Assembly (NCBI RefSeq): GCF_040361255.1
Contig: NZ_APNG01000008.1
Coordinates: forward strand, 62,001-126,000
Direction: 5' to 3'
DNA from: Salinisphaera sp040361255
GTDB taxonomy: Bacteria > Pseudomonadota > Gammaproteobacteria > Nevskiales > Salinisphaeraceae
DNA length: 64,000 nucleotides
Positions within the stretch are counted from its first letter, which is position 1. Each line of letters starts with the position of its first letter. Made by a program: the position numbers and the translations under genes. Below are positions 43,855 through 51,724 of the stretch, piece after piece. Under the pieces are notes generated by a model. That model did no database searches, had not been told where the DNA came from, and saw nothing but the letters and a program-made list of their open reading frames with translations.

Positions 43855-44903
43855 CAATAGCTCGATCGGCGCGTGAACAGCAGACCGCAGGCCAGCAGGC
43901 CGACCAGCGCATCCACCCAATAGACCCCGGGCACGATCGACACCATGCCTTGTTCGACCCAGCTGCGTGCGATGCTGGCCACGCCGTAGTAGAGCGCGAA
44001 GCTCACGGCCGCGGCGACGGTGCTTGCCGCACGACTGCGGCGCGGCGCGGCGCGAGCAAACACGATCGCCAGCAGGGCCAGAAAGACCGTCGCAAGCGGC
44101 CGTGAGAAACGCCACTGACGCTCAGCGATATCGTCCGGGTCGGTCGCCGTCAGCAACCGCTGACTGGACGCGGCCTTGCGCTTATAACCGACCACGCGCC
44201 GCGGTAGCTGTAGATGCCATTGCAGGTGCTTGAACGACAACACGCCGTCGCTCTGACCCAGGCCGCCCAGTCGATAGAGATGACCGTCGGCGAATTGCAG
44301 CGTCGGCGCACCGGTCTCGTCAGTCGTCCGGCGTAAATGCGCGGCCCGGATCATCACGCGTTGGTCGTCGTCGTTGAAACGCGCGAATACGCCGTCGAGG
44401 CGTTGGCCGTCGTCGGATTTGGCGCGGGCGTATATCACGACATCGCCGCCGGTGAAAAAACGGCGCGGCGTCACTAGCGAGAGATCCAGCTGTTGCACGG
44501 CGGCCGCTTCCAGGCGATAGAGCTGTGCATAGGCCCAGGGTCGGCCGAACGACGACAGCGCGCCGACCAGCACCGCGATGACCAGCGTGAACGCCAGCAA
44601 CGGCCGTAGCATGCGGCCGAAACCAAGCCCGCCGGCCTGCCAGGCGGTCATTTCGTTGTCGGCGTAGAGCCGCCCGAGGCCGAAGATGATGCCGAGATAA
44701 AGCCCGAGCGGCAGCAAAACCTCGAGTGACACCAACACCCGCAGGCCGATCATCTGCGCAAGACTGCCCAGTGCCTGCTGGCTTTCGGCGGCCTCGGCCA
44801 GATAACGCGTGGCGCTGTAGCTCGCGAAGATTGCCGCCAGCCCCGTGGTTATTGCCAGGCACGGCCAGAATATCGCACGCAGCAGGTAGCGATCGGAAAT
44901 CAT
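43854..44903 (-). CDS. lptF: LptF-like permease of an LPS/lipid ABC exporter
   Basis: 349-residue YjgP/YjgQ-family protein: MISDRYLLRAIFWPCLAIT helix 1, VSLEVLLPLGLYLGIIFGLGRLYADNEMTAWQAGG (helix 2-3 with coupling helix), a periplasmic jellyroll (FFTGGDVVIYARAKSDDGQRLDGVF), and three C-terminal helices. Partner of the overlapping lptG-like gene. No ATPase gene is adjacent, so it would depend on the LptB presumably encoded beyond the left edge near lptC, or on another ATPase. Preceded by a 60-bp gap after the nucleotidyltransferase gene. Confidence 0.85.
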   Translation of the reverse strand: MISDRYLLRAIFWPCLAITTGLAAIFASYSATRYLAEAAESQQALGSLAQMIGLRVLVSLEVLLPLGLYLGIIFGLGRLYADNEMTAWQAGGLGFGRMLRPLLAFTLVIAVLVGALSSFGRPWAYAQLYRLEAAAVQQLDLSLVTPRRFFTGGDVVIYARAKSDDGQRLDGVFARFNDDDQRVMIRAAHLRRTTDETGAPTLQFADGHLYRLGGLGQSDGVLSFKHLQWHLQLPRRVVGYKRKAASSQRLLTATDPDDIAERQWRFSRPLATVFLALLAIVFARAAPRRSRAASTVAAAVSFALYYGVASIARSWVEQGMVSIVPGVYWVDALVGLLACGLLFTRRSSY

Positions 44904-44963
44904 CGATGCCGCAAGGCAGATCGATTCAAGCGGGTCATGACCATAGCGGGACTGCGTTGAAGA

Positions 44964-45803
44964 TCAGGGTAAGCTCGCGTCGCGTGTGCGCTTGCGATCG
45001 GTCAGGATCGATTCCACGAGCTGCAGATCGGATAGGGAGTCGACATCAATTCCGGCCTCGGGTTCGCTGAGTGGCACCGGACAGACCTGCATGCCCGCGC
45101 GCCGGGAAAGCCGGGCGAAGGCGTCCTCCAGATCGAGCCGATGCAACGCGTAGCGCAGCACGCCCGTCCAGCCGAGCATGCTCGCCACGACCCGTGCCGG
45201 ATGCTTGCGCTGTTTTTCGACGCGTTGCCAGTCCGCGATCAGTTTGCGTGCCGCCGATGTATGCACCGCGAACAAATTGCAACCGCAGTAGCCGTCGTCG
45301 CGGCCCAGGCGGATCGCGGTGCGCCGGCTGGCCGGGTAGGCGCGGCGCACGCGCGCATAGTCGACCAGTCCGACCGACAGATCGCAGCCACTCGTGTCCA
45401 GCAGTGGCTCGATCATTGCGGCCGTGAGCAGGGCATGATCGGCGGTGGTCAACAGCGCCGGCTTGCCGGGTGCCAGCGTGTCCAGGCCGCGCGCGGCACT
45501 GGCGCTCGGTGAGTCCGCCGGCGCAACCCAAGTCACGTCCGCTGCGGCCAGGAGCGCCTTCAGGGTGGGCACGCTATCGACGATGGTGCGGGCTGGGCCG
45601 ACCACGACGATCGCGTCGATGCGCGCTACCCCACGCAGGATTTCGATCACGCGCGCCAGCAAGGCCTGTCCGCCGACCGGGGCAAGTGCTTTGCAGGGGG
45701 CGCCGGTAGCGACAGCGACCGGATCGCTGGGGCCACGATCGCCGGCGAGCACGACCGCGGTGTGCGGTACCGGCCGATCGCCGCCGTCCGCGCTTTCGAT
45801 CAC
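44964..45803 (-). CDS. MobA-like NTP transferase
   Basis: 279 residues from a GTG at 45803 that overlaps the stop of the ceramide-synthase-like gene (GTGA). The N-terminus TAVVLAGDRGPSDP and CKALAPVGGQALLARVIEIL are the nucleotide-binding loop and K-A-L motif of the MobA/NTP_transf_3 group; LLTTADHALLTAAMI has the metal-site Asp. These enzymes transfer a nucleotide to a small phosphorylated molecule. In this setting it could activate a lipid headgroup precursor, for example as a CDP or NDP derivative. No product can be named. An upstream in-frame extension to 46058 overlaps the neighbouring gene and is rejected. Confidence 0.7.
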   Translation of the reverse strand: MIESADGGDRPVPHTAVVLAGDRGPSDPVAVATGAPCKALAPVGGQALLARVIEILRGVARIDAIVVVGPARTIVDSVPTLKALLAAADVTWVAPADSPSASAARGLDTLAPGKPALLTTADHALLTAAMIEPLLDTSGCDLSVGLVDYARVRRAYPASRRTAIRLGRDDGYCGCNLFAVHTSAARKLIADWQRVEKQRKHPARVVASMLGWTGVLRYALHRLDLEDAFARLSRRAGMQVCPVPLSEPEAGIDVDSLSDLQLVESILTDRKRTRDASLP

Positions 45804-46951
45804 AGCGATTTTTCGTAGATACGGTAGGTCTTGTAGCGATCGCCACCGATGGATTCGATCATGTCGCGCATGCCTTTGTTGGTCTCGAGAATCCAGGACA
45901 GTTCGCAGCCGCGCGCGCCGCGAGCGTACAGCGCGGTTTGCATGGCACCGATTACCGAATACGCCAGAGCCGCGCCGAGCGGTCCGCCTTGATAGCGCTG
46001 ACGTACGCCCATTAGCGGTACGCGCGCGGTTTTCGGAAATCCCACTTTCAGGCGCCACAGCAGCTTGAACAGGCCGACGGGCAACAGGCGGCCGTTCAGA
46101 TCGCGCGCGGCTTCATTGAGATTGGGCAGGCCCACGATGAAGGCGGCCGGTTCGCCGTCTACCTCGGCAATCTGGACCAGTTCATTGGGCAGCAGAAGCT
46201 TCAGCGTCTTGCCCATATCGCGGAATTCTTCCTGGGTGAGTGGAACGAAACCCCAGTTGTTGGCCCAGGCGTCGTTGAACAGATCGCGGATAACGTCGAG
46301 TTCGGCAACGAACGTCTTGTTGTCGATCGGTCGCACGGTAATTCGCTGCGCATAGCGTTCGAGCAGACGCCGCATGGCACGCGGGTGCTCAAAATCCAGC
46401 GCCACCCAGTAGGCATAGAGATCGATCGCCTTGGAAAAACCCAGCCGCTCCAGTTGTCGTGCGTAGTAAGGCTTAGCGTGCCCCATCATCATCGCCGGCG
46501 GGGTTTCGAAACCATCGACCAGCAGGCCGCATTCCTCGTTGATGGTTAGATTGAACGGGCCGTGGACGGTGTTCACGCCGCGCTCGCGCAGCCATTGTTC
46601 GGCGGTGGTCAGCAGGGCCGCGAACACGTTGTCGTCGTCGGGCGCATCCAGCATCCCGAAATAGCCGACGTCGTCGCCATGGATCGGTTTGCGCAGGCGG
46701 TCGATCTGGGCGCTGATACGGCCAACGCAGCGTTCGCCCTGCCAGGCCAGCCATGCCCGGAATTCGAGATGCTCGAAGGCCGGATTCTGTTTTGGGGAAA
46801 GCTGCATCCGACGCTCGATGCGTAGCGGTGTGCGCCATGCCGGATCATCGCCGAGTACCTCGGCCGGCAGATCGATGAATCGGGTCGTGGCGCGGCGGCC
46901 CGCGACCGGCGTGATACGGATTTGTTCGGCAGGTTGTGTCGATATCGCCAT
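45800..46951 (-). CDS. bcerS: GNAT-family N-acyltransferase, bacterial ceramide synthase-like
   Basis: 383-residue YghO-like protein. Segments RFIDLPAEVLGDDPAWRTPL, GPFNLTINEECGLLVDGFETPP, MMMGHAKPYYARQLERLGF and WILETNKGMRDMIESIGG are the hallmarks of this group. A member of it is the bacterial ceramide synthase of Caulobacter, which N-acylates 3-ketosphinganine with acyl-CoA. The assignment is strengthened by divergent placement 524 bp from the serine palmitoyltransferase operon. First gene of the minus-strand run, overlapped by the nucleotidyltransferase gene. Confidence 0.8.
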   Translation of the reverse strand: MAISTQPAEQIRITPVAGRRATTRFIDLPAEVLGDDPAWRTPLRIERRMQLSPKQNPAFEHLEFRAWLAWQGERCVGRISAQIDRLRKPIHGDDVGYFGMLDAPDDDNVFAALLTTAEQWLRERGVNTVHGPFNLTINEECGLLVDGFETPPAMMMGHAKPYYARQLERLGFSKAIDLYAYWVALDFEHPRAMRRLLERYAQRITVRPIDNKTFVAELDVIRDLFNDAWANNWGFVPLTQEEFRDMGKTLKLLLPNELVQIAEVDGEPAAFIVGLPNLNEAARDLNGRLLPVGLFKLLWRLKVGFPKTARVPLMGVRQRYQGGPLGAALAYSVIGAMQTALYARGARGCELSWILETNKGMRDMIESIGGDRYKTYRIYEKSL

Positions 46952-47475
46952 GCCCCGGTAAACTCCTGGTTGTCGCTACGGATGGCGAATACCGTCCGCG
47001 TTGCCTGATGAAACAGGGCAGCTTGCCCGGTGTGAGCTGAATGTGACGTGTGGATAGAGCGCGCTATAATAAAGGTTTGTTAAACCAGAAAACATCTTAA
47101 TCAGACGTTCGCTGAAAACCGCTCGAGTCGTTTTTCATCGCATCGACCCAAAGGCCGGACGCTTGCTTTATCGACGCCGTACTGGCCTGCATCAGCCGAC
47201 CGTCACGTCGGCGCTAACACGAAAACAACGTTCATACCTGTAAGATAGTGTCATATCGATGCGGAACGATGAACGGCACGTCTGCTGGTGTATCTGAACT
47301 GAGCGGCTTGCGGCTGCTTGCCGCTTGCCGCTTGCCGCGCCGCTTCGTATCGCCCGAGTGGCGGCGCCGTAGACGAGATGTTGCGGTCGTTCTGCCGGTG
47401 GCGCCATACCGCCGTATGATGCGCATAACGTACGGCAGGTAGAGGCGGGCACGTAATCAAGCAGGAAAACCGACA
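46952..47475. promoter_or_regulatory. Divergent control region between the two sphingolipid operons
   Basis: 524 bases without a credible gene; small frames here look like chance. It is more AT-rich than the flanks near 47065-47130. A TATAAT (47065-47070, plus strand) is followed by GGTTT-GTT-AAACC (47074-47086), an inverted repeat that could be an operator. TGTGA occurs twice 6 bp apart (about 47033-47053). The right part holds a 7-bp tandem repeat. CAGGAAAA before the ATG at 47476 is a plausible ribosome site. Confidence 0.55.
47316..47338 (+). repeat. Three tandem copies of a 7-bp unit
   Basis: GCTTGCC is repeated three times head to tail and ends with GC. It lies about 140 bp before the acyl ligase start. 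Slippage-prone tandem repeats can vary in number, but no role is evident. Confidence 0.7.
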
Positions 47476-49251
47476 ATGAAGCCAACCCCGACCCAGCATC
47501 GCCTATCGATGCGCCATGCCGATTTCCCGACGCTGTGCGCGGCGCTGGATTACGCGGCCGACGGGAAAACCGGCTTCAATTTCTACGACGGGCGCGGACA
47601 ACTTGCGGCTACGCTGCCGTACGCCGAATTGCGTGGACGCGCTCTGTCGGTCGCCGCGCGCCTGATCGGCCTCGGGCTTGCGCCGGGCGATCGCGTGGCT
47701 CTGGTGGCGGATACGGTGCCCGGCTTCATGGACTGTTTTTTTGCCTGTCAGTATGTCGGCCTCGTGCCGGTGCCGCTGCCGGTCACCGTCGGCCTTGGCA
47801 GCCGTGACGCCTATATCCGCCTGCTGCGTGGGCTGCTCGACGGCTGCGATGCGACGGCCGCGCTGGCGCCCGAGGACTTCATGTCGTTCCTCGAGAGCGC
47901 CGCGGACGGCTCTTCGTTGCGCCATGTCGGCAGTTTCGAGCGCTTGGATGAACTCGAGCCCGCCGCCGTGCTACCCGCACGGCCGGCGCCTACGGCCACC
48001 GCCTACCTGCAGTACACCTCGGGCAGCACGCGGTTTCCGCGCGGCGTCGTGATCACTCAGGCCCAGGTCATGCAGAACCTCACCAGCATTCTTGGCCTCG
48101 GCGTGCAGATGCGTGCTGATGACCGCCTGGTGTCATGGCTGCCGATGTATCACGACATGGGGCTGGTTGGGTTCATGCTCGCTGCACTGACCTCGCAGCG
48201 CTCCGTCGATTATCTGGCCACGCGTGATTTCGCCATGCGGCCGCGCCAGTGGCTGCGTCTGATCAGCCGCAACCGCGGCACCATCGCCTTCAGTCCGTCG
48301 TTCGGCTACGAACTGTGCGCGCGCCGAATTCGCAACGGCGCGGCCGATTTCGACCTGCGTAGTTGGCGCATTGCCGGCGCCGGCGCGGAAACGATACGGC
48401 CCGAGTCGCTTAATCGTTTCGCCGAAACGCTGGCGCCCGCCGGATTCGACAAGCGCGCGTTTCTGGCCTGTTACGGCATGGCCGAGTGTTCCCTGGCCAT
48501 CAGCTTCGCGACGCTGGGTGCGGGACTGGAAGTCGATACGGTCGACGCCGAGAAACTGGCCACCGATCAGATCGCCGAGCCCGCCGCTGCGGACGCCGGG
48601 CGCACCAACACCTTCGTCGACTGCGGCGAGATATTGCCTGAATACGATTTCGAGATTGTCGCCGATGATGGTCAGCCGCTGGGCGACCGGCGCGTCGGCG
48701 CCGTGCGGGTGCGCGGGCCGAGCGTCATGTCGGGTTATTTCGGCGATCCCGAGCAAACCCGCAATACGTTGTCCGCCGACGGCTGGCTGGATACCGGCGA
48801 TCTGGGTTATCGGATCGGCCGACGGATCGTCATCACCGGTCGCGCCAAGGATCTGATCATCGTCAACGGCCGCAACATCTGGCCGCAAGATCTGGAGTGG
48901 CTGGCCGAACAGCAGCCTGAACTACGTCCCGGCGATGCGCTCGCCTTCGCCGCGCCGTCCGCGCACGGCACCGACGCCGCCGTGGTGGTCGTACAGTGCC
49001 GCGCCCGCGAAGCCGATGCCCGCAACGCCCTGATCAAGCGCCTGGAAGGTCTGATCCGGCGCGAATTCGGGGTCGAGTGCCTGGTCGAGGCGGTCGCGCC
49101 GCATACCCTGCCGCGCACGTCCTCCGGCAAACTGTCCCGGGCTGGCGCGCGTCTGGATTACATCGCCCGTCTGCAGGATAAGGCGCAGGCACGTCAGCGC
49201 TCTGCGGATAGCGGTGAAGACGTTCGAGACAGCGATCGTCAGGCCGGCTGA
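47476..49251 (+). CDS. Fatty-acyl-AMP ligase / acyl-ACP synthetase
   Basis: 591-residue ANL-superfamily adenylating enzyme. A3-type motif YTSGSTRFPRGVV begins at 180, AxxYGMAE-like motif appears as CYGMAECSLAISFATL, and GWLDTGDLGYRIG and GRAKDLIIVNGRNIWPQDLE are the A7-A8 motifs. These features match fatty-acyl-AMP ligases that load acyl chains on a carrier protein. Next to an ACP and SPT it probably supplies the acyl donor for sphinganine synthesis, as the acyl-CoA synthetase-like gene does in Caulobacter. It overlaps the CerR-like gene by 38 bp at the chosen start. Confidence 0.88.
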   Translation: MKPTPTQHRLSMRHADFPTLCAALDYAADGKTGFNFYDGRGQLAATLPYAELRGRALSVAARLIGLGLAPGDRVALVADTVPGFMDCFFACQYVGLVPVPLPVTVGLGSRDAYIRLLRGLLDGCDATAALAPEDFMSFLESAADGSSLRHVGSFERLDELEPAAVLPARPAPTATAYLQYTSGSTRFPRGVVITQAQVMQNLTSILGLGVQMRADDRLVSWLPMYHDMGLVGFMLAALTSQRSVDYLATRDFAMRPRQWLRLISRNRGTIAFSPSFGYELCARRIRNGAADFDLRSWRIAGAGAETIRPESLNRFAETLAPAGFDKRAFLACYGMAECSLAISFATLGAGLEVDTVDAEKLATDQIAEPAAADAGRTNTFVDCGEILPEYDFEIVADDGQPLGDRRVGAVRVRGPSVMSGYFGDPEQTRNTLSADGWLDTGDLGYRIGRRIVITGRAKDLIIVNGRNIWPQDLEWLAEQQPELRPGDALAFAAPSAHGTDAAVVVVQCRAREADARNALIKRLEGLIRREFGVECLVEAVAPHTLPRTSSGKLSRAGARLDYIARLQDKAQARQRSADSGEDVRDSDRQAG

Positions 49252-50218
49252 CAAATCGGTGCGGTGCGTCGCCGTCACCGGTGCGTCGGGCTTCATCGGC
49301 TCGACGCTGGTGGCGGCGTTGGCAGAAATGGGCTGGCAGGTCAGGGCATTGACCCGCAGTCGTGATGCTGCCCGGCGGCTGGAACAGGACGGTGTTCAGA
49401 CAATCCTGGGGTCGCTGACGCAGCCGGAAGCGCTCGTCGAGCTCGTTGCCGACGCAGATGCGGTCGTGCACTGCGCCGGCACAGTGCGTGGCGCCGTTTA
49501 CGAGGACTTTGCCGCCACCAACGTTGTCGGTACCAAAAATCTGCTTGCCGCGATGACTGATCGGCCGCTGCCGCTGGTTGCCCTGTCTTCGCTGGCGGCG
49601 CGCGAGCCGGAGCTGTCCGATTATGCCCGTAGCAAACGCGCCATGGAAACCGTGCTGGCTAAAACGACCGTGCTGGCTAAAACGAGCGCCAGTGCTGCAA
49701 CGCTGGTGCTGCGCCCGCCGGCCGTCTACGGCCCCGGCGATCGTGAACTCAAACCGTTGTTCGATGCCTTCGCGCGCGGCATTGCGCCCCTGCCCGGCCC
49801 ATTGGATGCGCGCGTATCGCTACTCTATGTCGACGATCTGGCAGCGGCCATCGTGGCGTGGCTGGCTGCATCCGAACACGTCGGCGGGGTCTATGAGATA
49901 AGCGACGGCGAGCCCGGCGGCTATAGCTGGGAGCAGGTGGTCGCCACCGCCGAGCGCCTGCTGCAACGGCGTATTCGGCGTGTGCGGTTGCCGACAACCG
50001 CGCTTGCGGGGGTCGCCCGCATTAACCGACGTATGAGCCAATGGATGGGCTATGCGCCCATGCTTACGCCCGGCAAGCTGGCCGAACTGCGCCACGCCGA
50101 CTGGGTCTGCAACAATACCCCGTTGCAGCGCGTATTGGACTGGGCGCCGCGCATCGGACTGGACAGCGGTCTGCAACGCACCTGCGGCTGGGGCGCCGCA
50201 GCACGGCGCGAGAGCTGA
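49214..50218 (+). CDS. cerR: NAD-dependent epimerase/reductase, CerR-like
   Basis: 334-residue extended SDR. The NAD(P) motif TGASGFIG is at 22-29, the catalytic Tyr and Lys are Y137 and K141 (DYARSKRAME), with the region around VVHCAGTVRG and RPPAVYGPGDRE typical of epimerases. In Caulobacter, CerR reduces the keto group of oxidised ceramide; location here fits. Start is the GTG at 49214, but a GTG at 49259 directly before the Rossmann strand is a plausible alternative. Contains a six-residue in-frame tandem duplication (VLAKTT/VLAKTS). Confidence 0.82.
   Translation: MKTFETAIVRPADKSVRCVAVTGASGFIGSTLVAALAEMGWQVRALTRSRDAARRLEQDGVQTILGSLTQPEALVELVADADAVVHCAGTVRGAVYEDFAATNVVGTKNLLAAMTDRPLPLVALSSLAAREPELSDYARSKRAMETVLAKTTVLAKTSASAATLVLRPPAVYGPGDRELKPLFDAFARGIAPLPGPLDARVSLLYVDDLAAAIVAWLAASEHVGGVYEISDGEPGGYSWEQVVATAERLLQRRIRRVRLPTTALAGVARINRRMSQWMGYAPMLTPGKLAELRHADWVCNNTPLQRVLDWAPRIGLDSGLQRTCGWGAAARRES
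49651..49686 (+). repeat. 18-bp in-frame tandem duplication inside the CerR-like gene
   Basis: CGTGCTGGCTAAAACGAC is followed at once by the same 17 bases ending in G. It adds six residues just after the catalytic Tyr-X3-Lys, and codons (gct aaa acg) are AT-richer than the neighbouring sequence. Confidence 0.85.
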
Positions 50219-50245
50219 GCGCAATGGAAACCACGAGGCAAGTCG

Positions 50246-50500
50246 ATGCCGACTGACGACCCGACCTACGACCATATTTATCGCGAGCTGCATACGCTGC
50301 TCGCCGAGCAATTGTCCGCGCAGCAGGTGATCGAACCCGACAGCCAGCTCGTAGACGATCTGGGCCTGGATTCGATGCGGACCATGGAAATGGTGATGGA
50401 TCTGGAAGACCGGCTCGATATAGCCATTCCCTTGAATATGCTGCCGGAAGTGCAGACCGTCGACGATCTGGTCAAGGCGCTGCAACAGGTTACGGCGTGA
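50246..50500 (+). CDS. acpR: Acyl carrier protein (AcpR-like)
   Basis: 84-residue carrier protein with a four-helix ACP pattern. The phosphopantetheine Ser is S43 in LGLDSMRTME. It lies between the CerR-like gene and the SPT gene and overlaps SPT by GTGA, a constant feature of bacterial SPT loci in Caulobacter and Sphingomonas relatives. It probably carries the acyl chain loaded by the ligase at 47476 and donates it to SPT. Confidence 0.9.
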   Translation: MPTDDPTYDHIYRELHTLLAEQLSAQQVIEPDSQLVDDLGLDSMRTMEMVMDLEDRLDIAIPLNMLPEVQTVDDLVKALQQVTA

Positions 50501-51696
50501 GCATATTCGACAAGTTCGAGCCGGTCGCGAAAGTTCGCCGCCAGATTGCGGCCACCGGGGTGGATCCGCTCGGTATACCTATCGACGACATCATCTCGGC
50601 CACCGAAGCGGTGGTTCGCGGCAAGCGCACGATTCTGGCCGGCAGCAACAATTACCTGGGTCTGACGTTTGACCCCGATTGTGTCCAGGCCGGAGCCGAT
50701 GCCCTGCATCGGCAAGGCACCGGCACTACCGGCTCGCGCATGGCCAACGGCTCCTATGCCGGCCATCTCGCGCTGGAGGCCGAACTGGCCGACTTCTACG
50801 GCGTATCGCAGGCGATCGTTTTCTCGACCGGCTATCAGGCGAATCTGGGCATGCTGGCGGCCCTGGCCGGCCCGCGCGATGTGGTCATGCTCGATGCCGA
50901 CTGCCATGCCAGCATCTACGACGGTGTCAAACTCGGCGGTGCGCAGACGCTGCGCTTTCGTCACAGCGATCCGGCCGATCTGGACAAGCGCCTGCGCCGG
51001 CTGGGCGAGCGCGCGGTCGATACGCTGGTGGTGATCGAGGGTATTTACAGCATGCTCGGCGATCAGGCGCCGGTCGCCGCGATCTGTGACGTGGCCCACG
51101 CCCACGGCGCGCTGGTTTATCTCGACGAAGCGCATTCGCTGGGTGTCTGCGGTGCGACCGGCAGCGGCGTGGCCGAACAGGAAGGCGTGCTCGACCGGGT
51201 GGATTTCGTGGTCGGCACCTTCAGCAAGAGCCTGGGCGCGGCCGGCGGCTTCTGTGCCAGCCGACACGACCAACTGGACATGGTCCGCTACGCCAGCCGG
51301 CCCTATATCTTCACCGCCTCGCCGGTGCCGTCGGTGATCGCCTCCACGCGCGCGGCCCTGGCCAGACTGCGCGCCACGCCCGCACTGCGCGACCGGCTGT
51401 GGCATAACGCGCACCGGCTGCACGCCGGCTTGACCGCGGCCGGTCTGCGGCTGGGCAGCGCGCCGGGGCCGGTGGTCGCCGCCATGTTCGATACCCCTGA
51501 ACAGGCGCTGACGTTCTGGCAGGGATTGCTGGACAACGGCATCTACGTGAACCTAATGCTGCCGCCCGCGACGCCCAACGGCTGGTGCCTGGTGCGTTGT
51601 AGCCTGAGCGCGGCACACAGCGACGCACAGATCGATCACATGATTGCGGTTTTCGCGGCACTCGGCGGCGAGGCCACAGCGGCCGCGGTCGGCTGA
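50497..51696 (+). CDS. spt: Serine palmitoyltransferase
   Basis: 399-residue PLP-dependent alpha-oxoamine synthase that condenses serine with an acyl thioester to give 3-ketosphinganine. PLP lysine K244 lies in TFSKSLGAAGG; the substrate/PLP-stacking His is H137 (LDADCHASIYDG) and D210/H213 are in LDEAHSLG. Sister enzymes (BioF, Kbl, HemA) share the fold, so the SPT call rests on the neighbours: ACP, acyl ligase, CerR-like reductase and ceramide-synthase-like gene. No membrane segment, like other bacterial SPTs. GTG start overlapping the ACP stop. Confidence 0.88.
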   Translation: MSIFDKFEPVAKVRRQIAATGVDPLGIPIDDIISATEAVVRGKRTILAGSNNYLGLTFDPDCVQAGADALHRQGTGTTGSRMANGSYAGHLALEAELADFYGVSQAIVFSTGYQANLGMLAALAGPRDVVMLDADCHASIYDGVKLGGAQTLRFRHSDPADLDKRLRRLGERAVDTLVVIEGIYSMLGDQAPVAAICDVAHAHGALVYLDEAHSLGVCGATGSGVAEQEGVLDRVDFVVGTFSKSLGAAGGFCASRHDQLDMVRYASRPYIFTASPVPSVIASTRAALARLRATPALRDRLWHNAHRLHAGLTAAGLRLGSAPGPVVAAMFDTPEQALTFWQGLLDNGIYVNLMLPPATPNGWCLVRCSLSAAHSDAQIDHMIAVFAALGGEATAAAVG

Positions 51697-51724
51697 TGAT
51701 CGGGCCTGAACGCGGTGGCTTGGC

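Noticed and set aside
45804..46058. 85-codon extension of the nucleotidyltransferase into the ceramide-synthase-like gene
   Set aside because: The GTG at 45803 gives a 4-bp stop/start overlap typical of the operon; the extension lies wholly inside another gene.
47316..47338. CRISPR-like repeat array
   Set aside because: The repeat unit is only 7 bp with no spacers; it is a simple tandem repeat. No CRISPR array was seen elsewhere.
47192..47485. 97-codon minus-strand frame in the divergent control region
   Set aside because: No ribosome site, no recognisable motif, and low-complexity tandem repeats; more likely chance.
50497..51696. Reading the SPT gene as biotin synthesis BioF or Kbl
   Set aside because: No bio or threonine genes nearby; ACP, acyl ligase, CerR-like and ceramide-synthase-like neighbours favour SPT. 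Sequence search would settle it.
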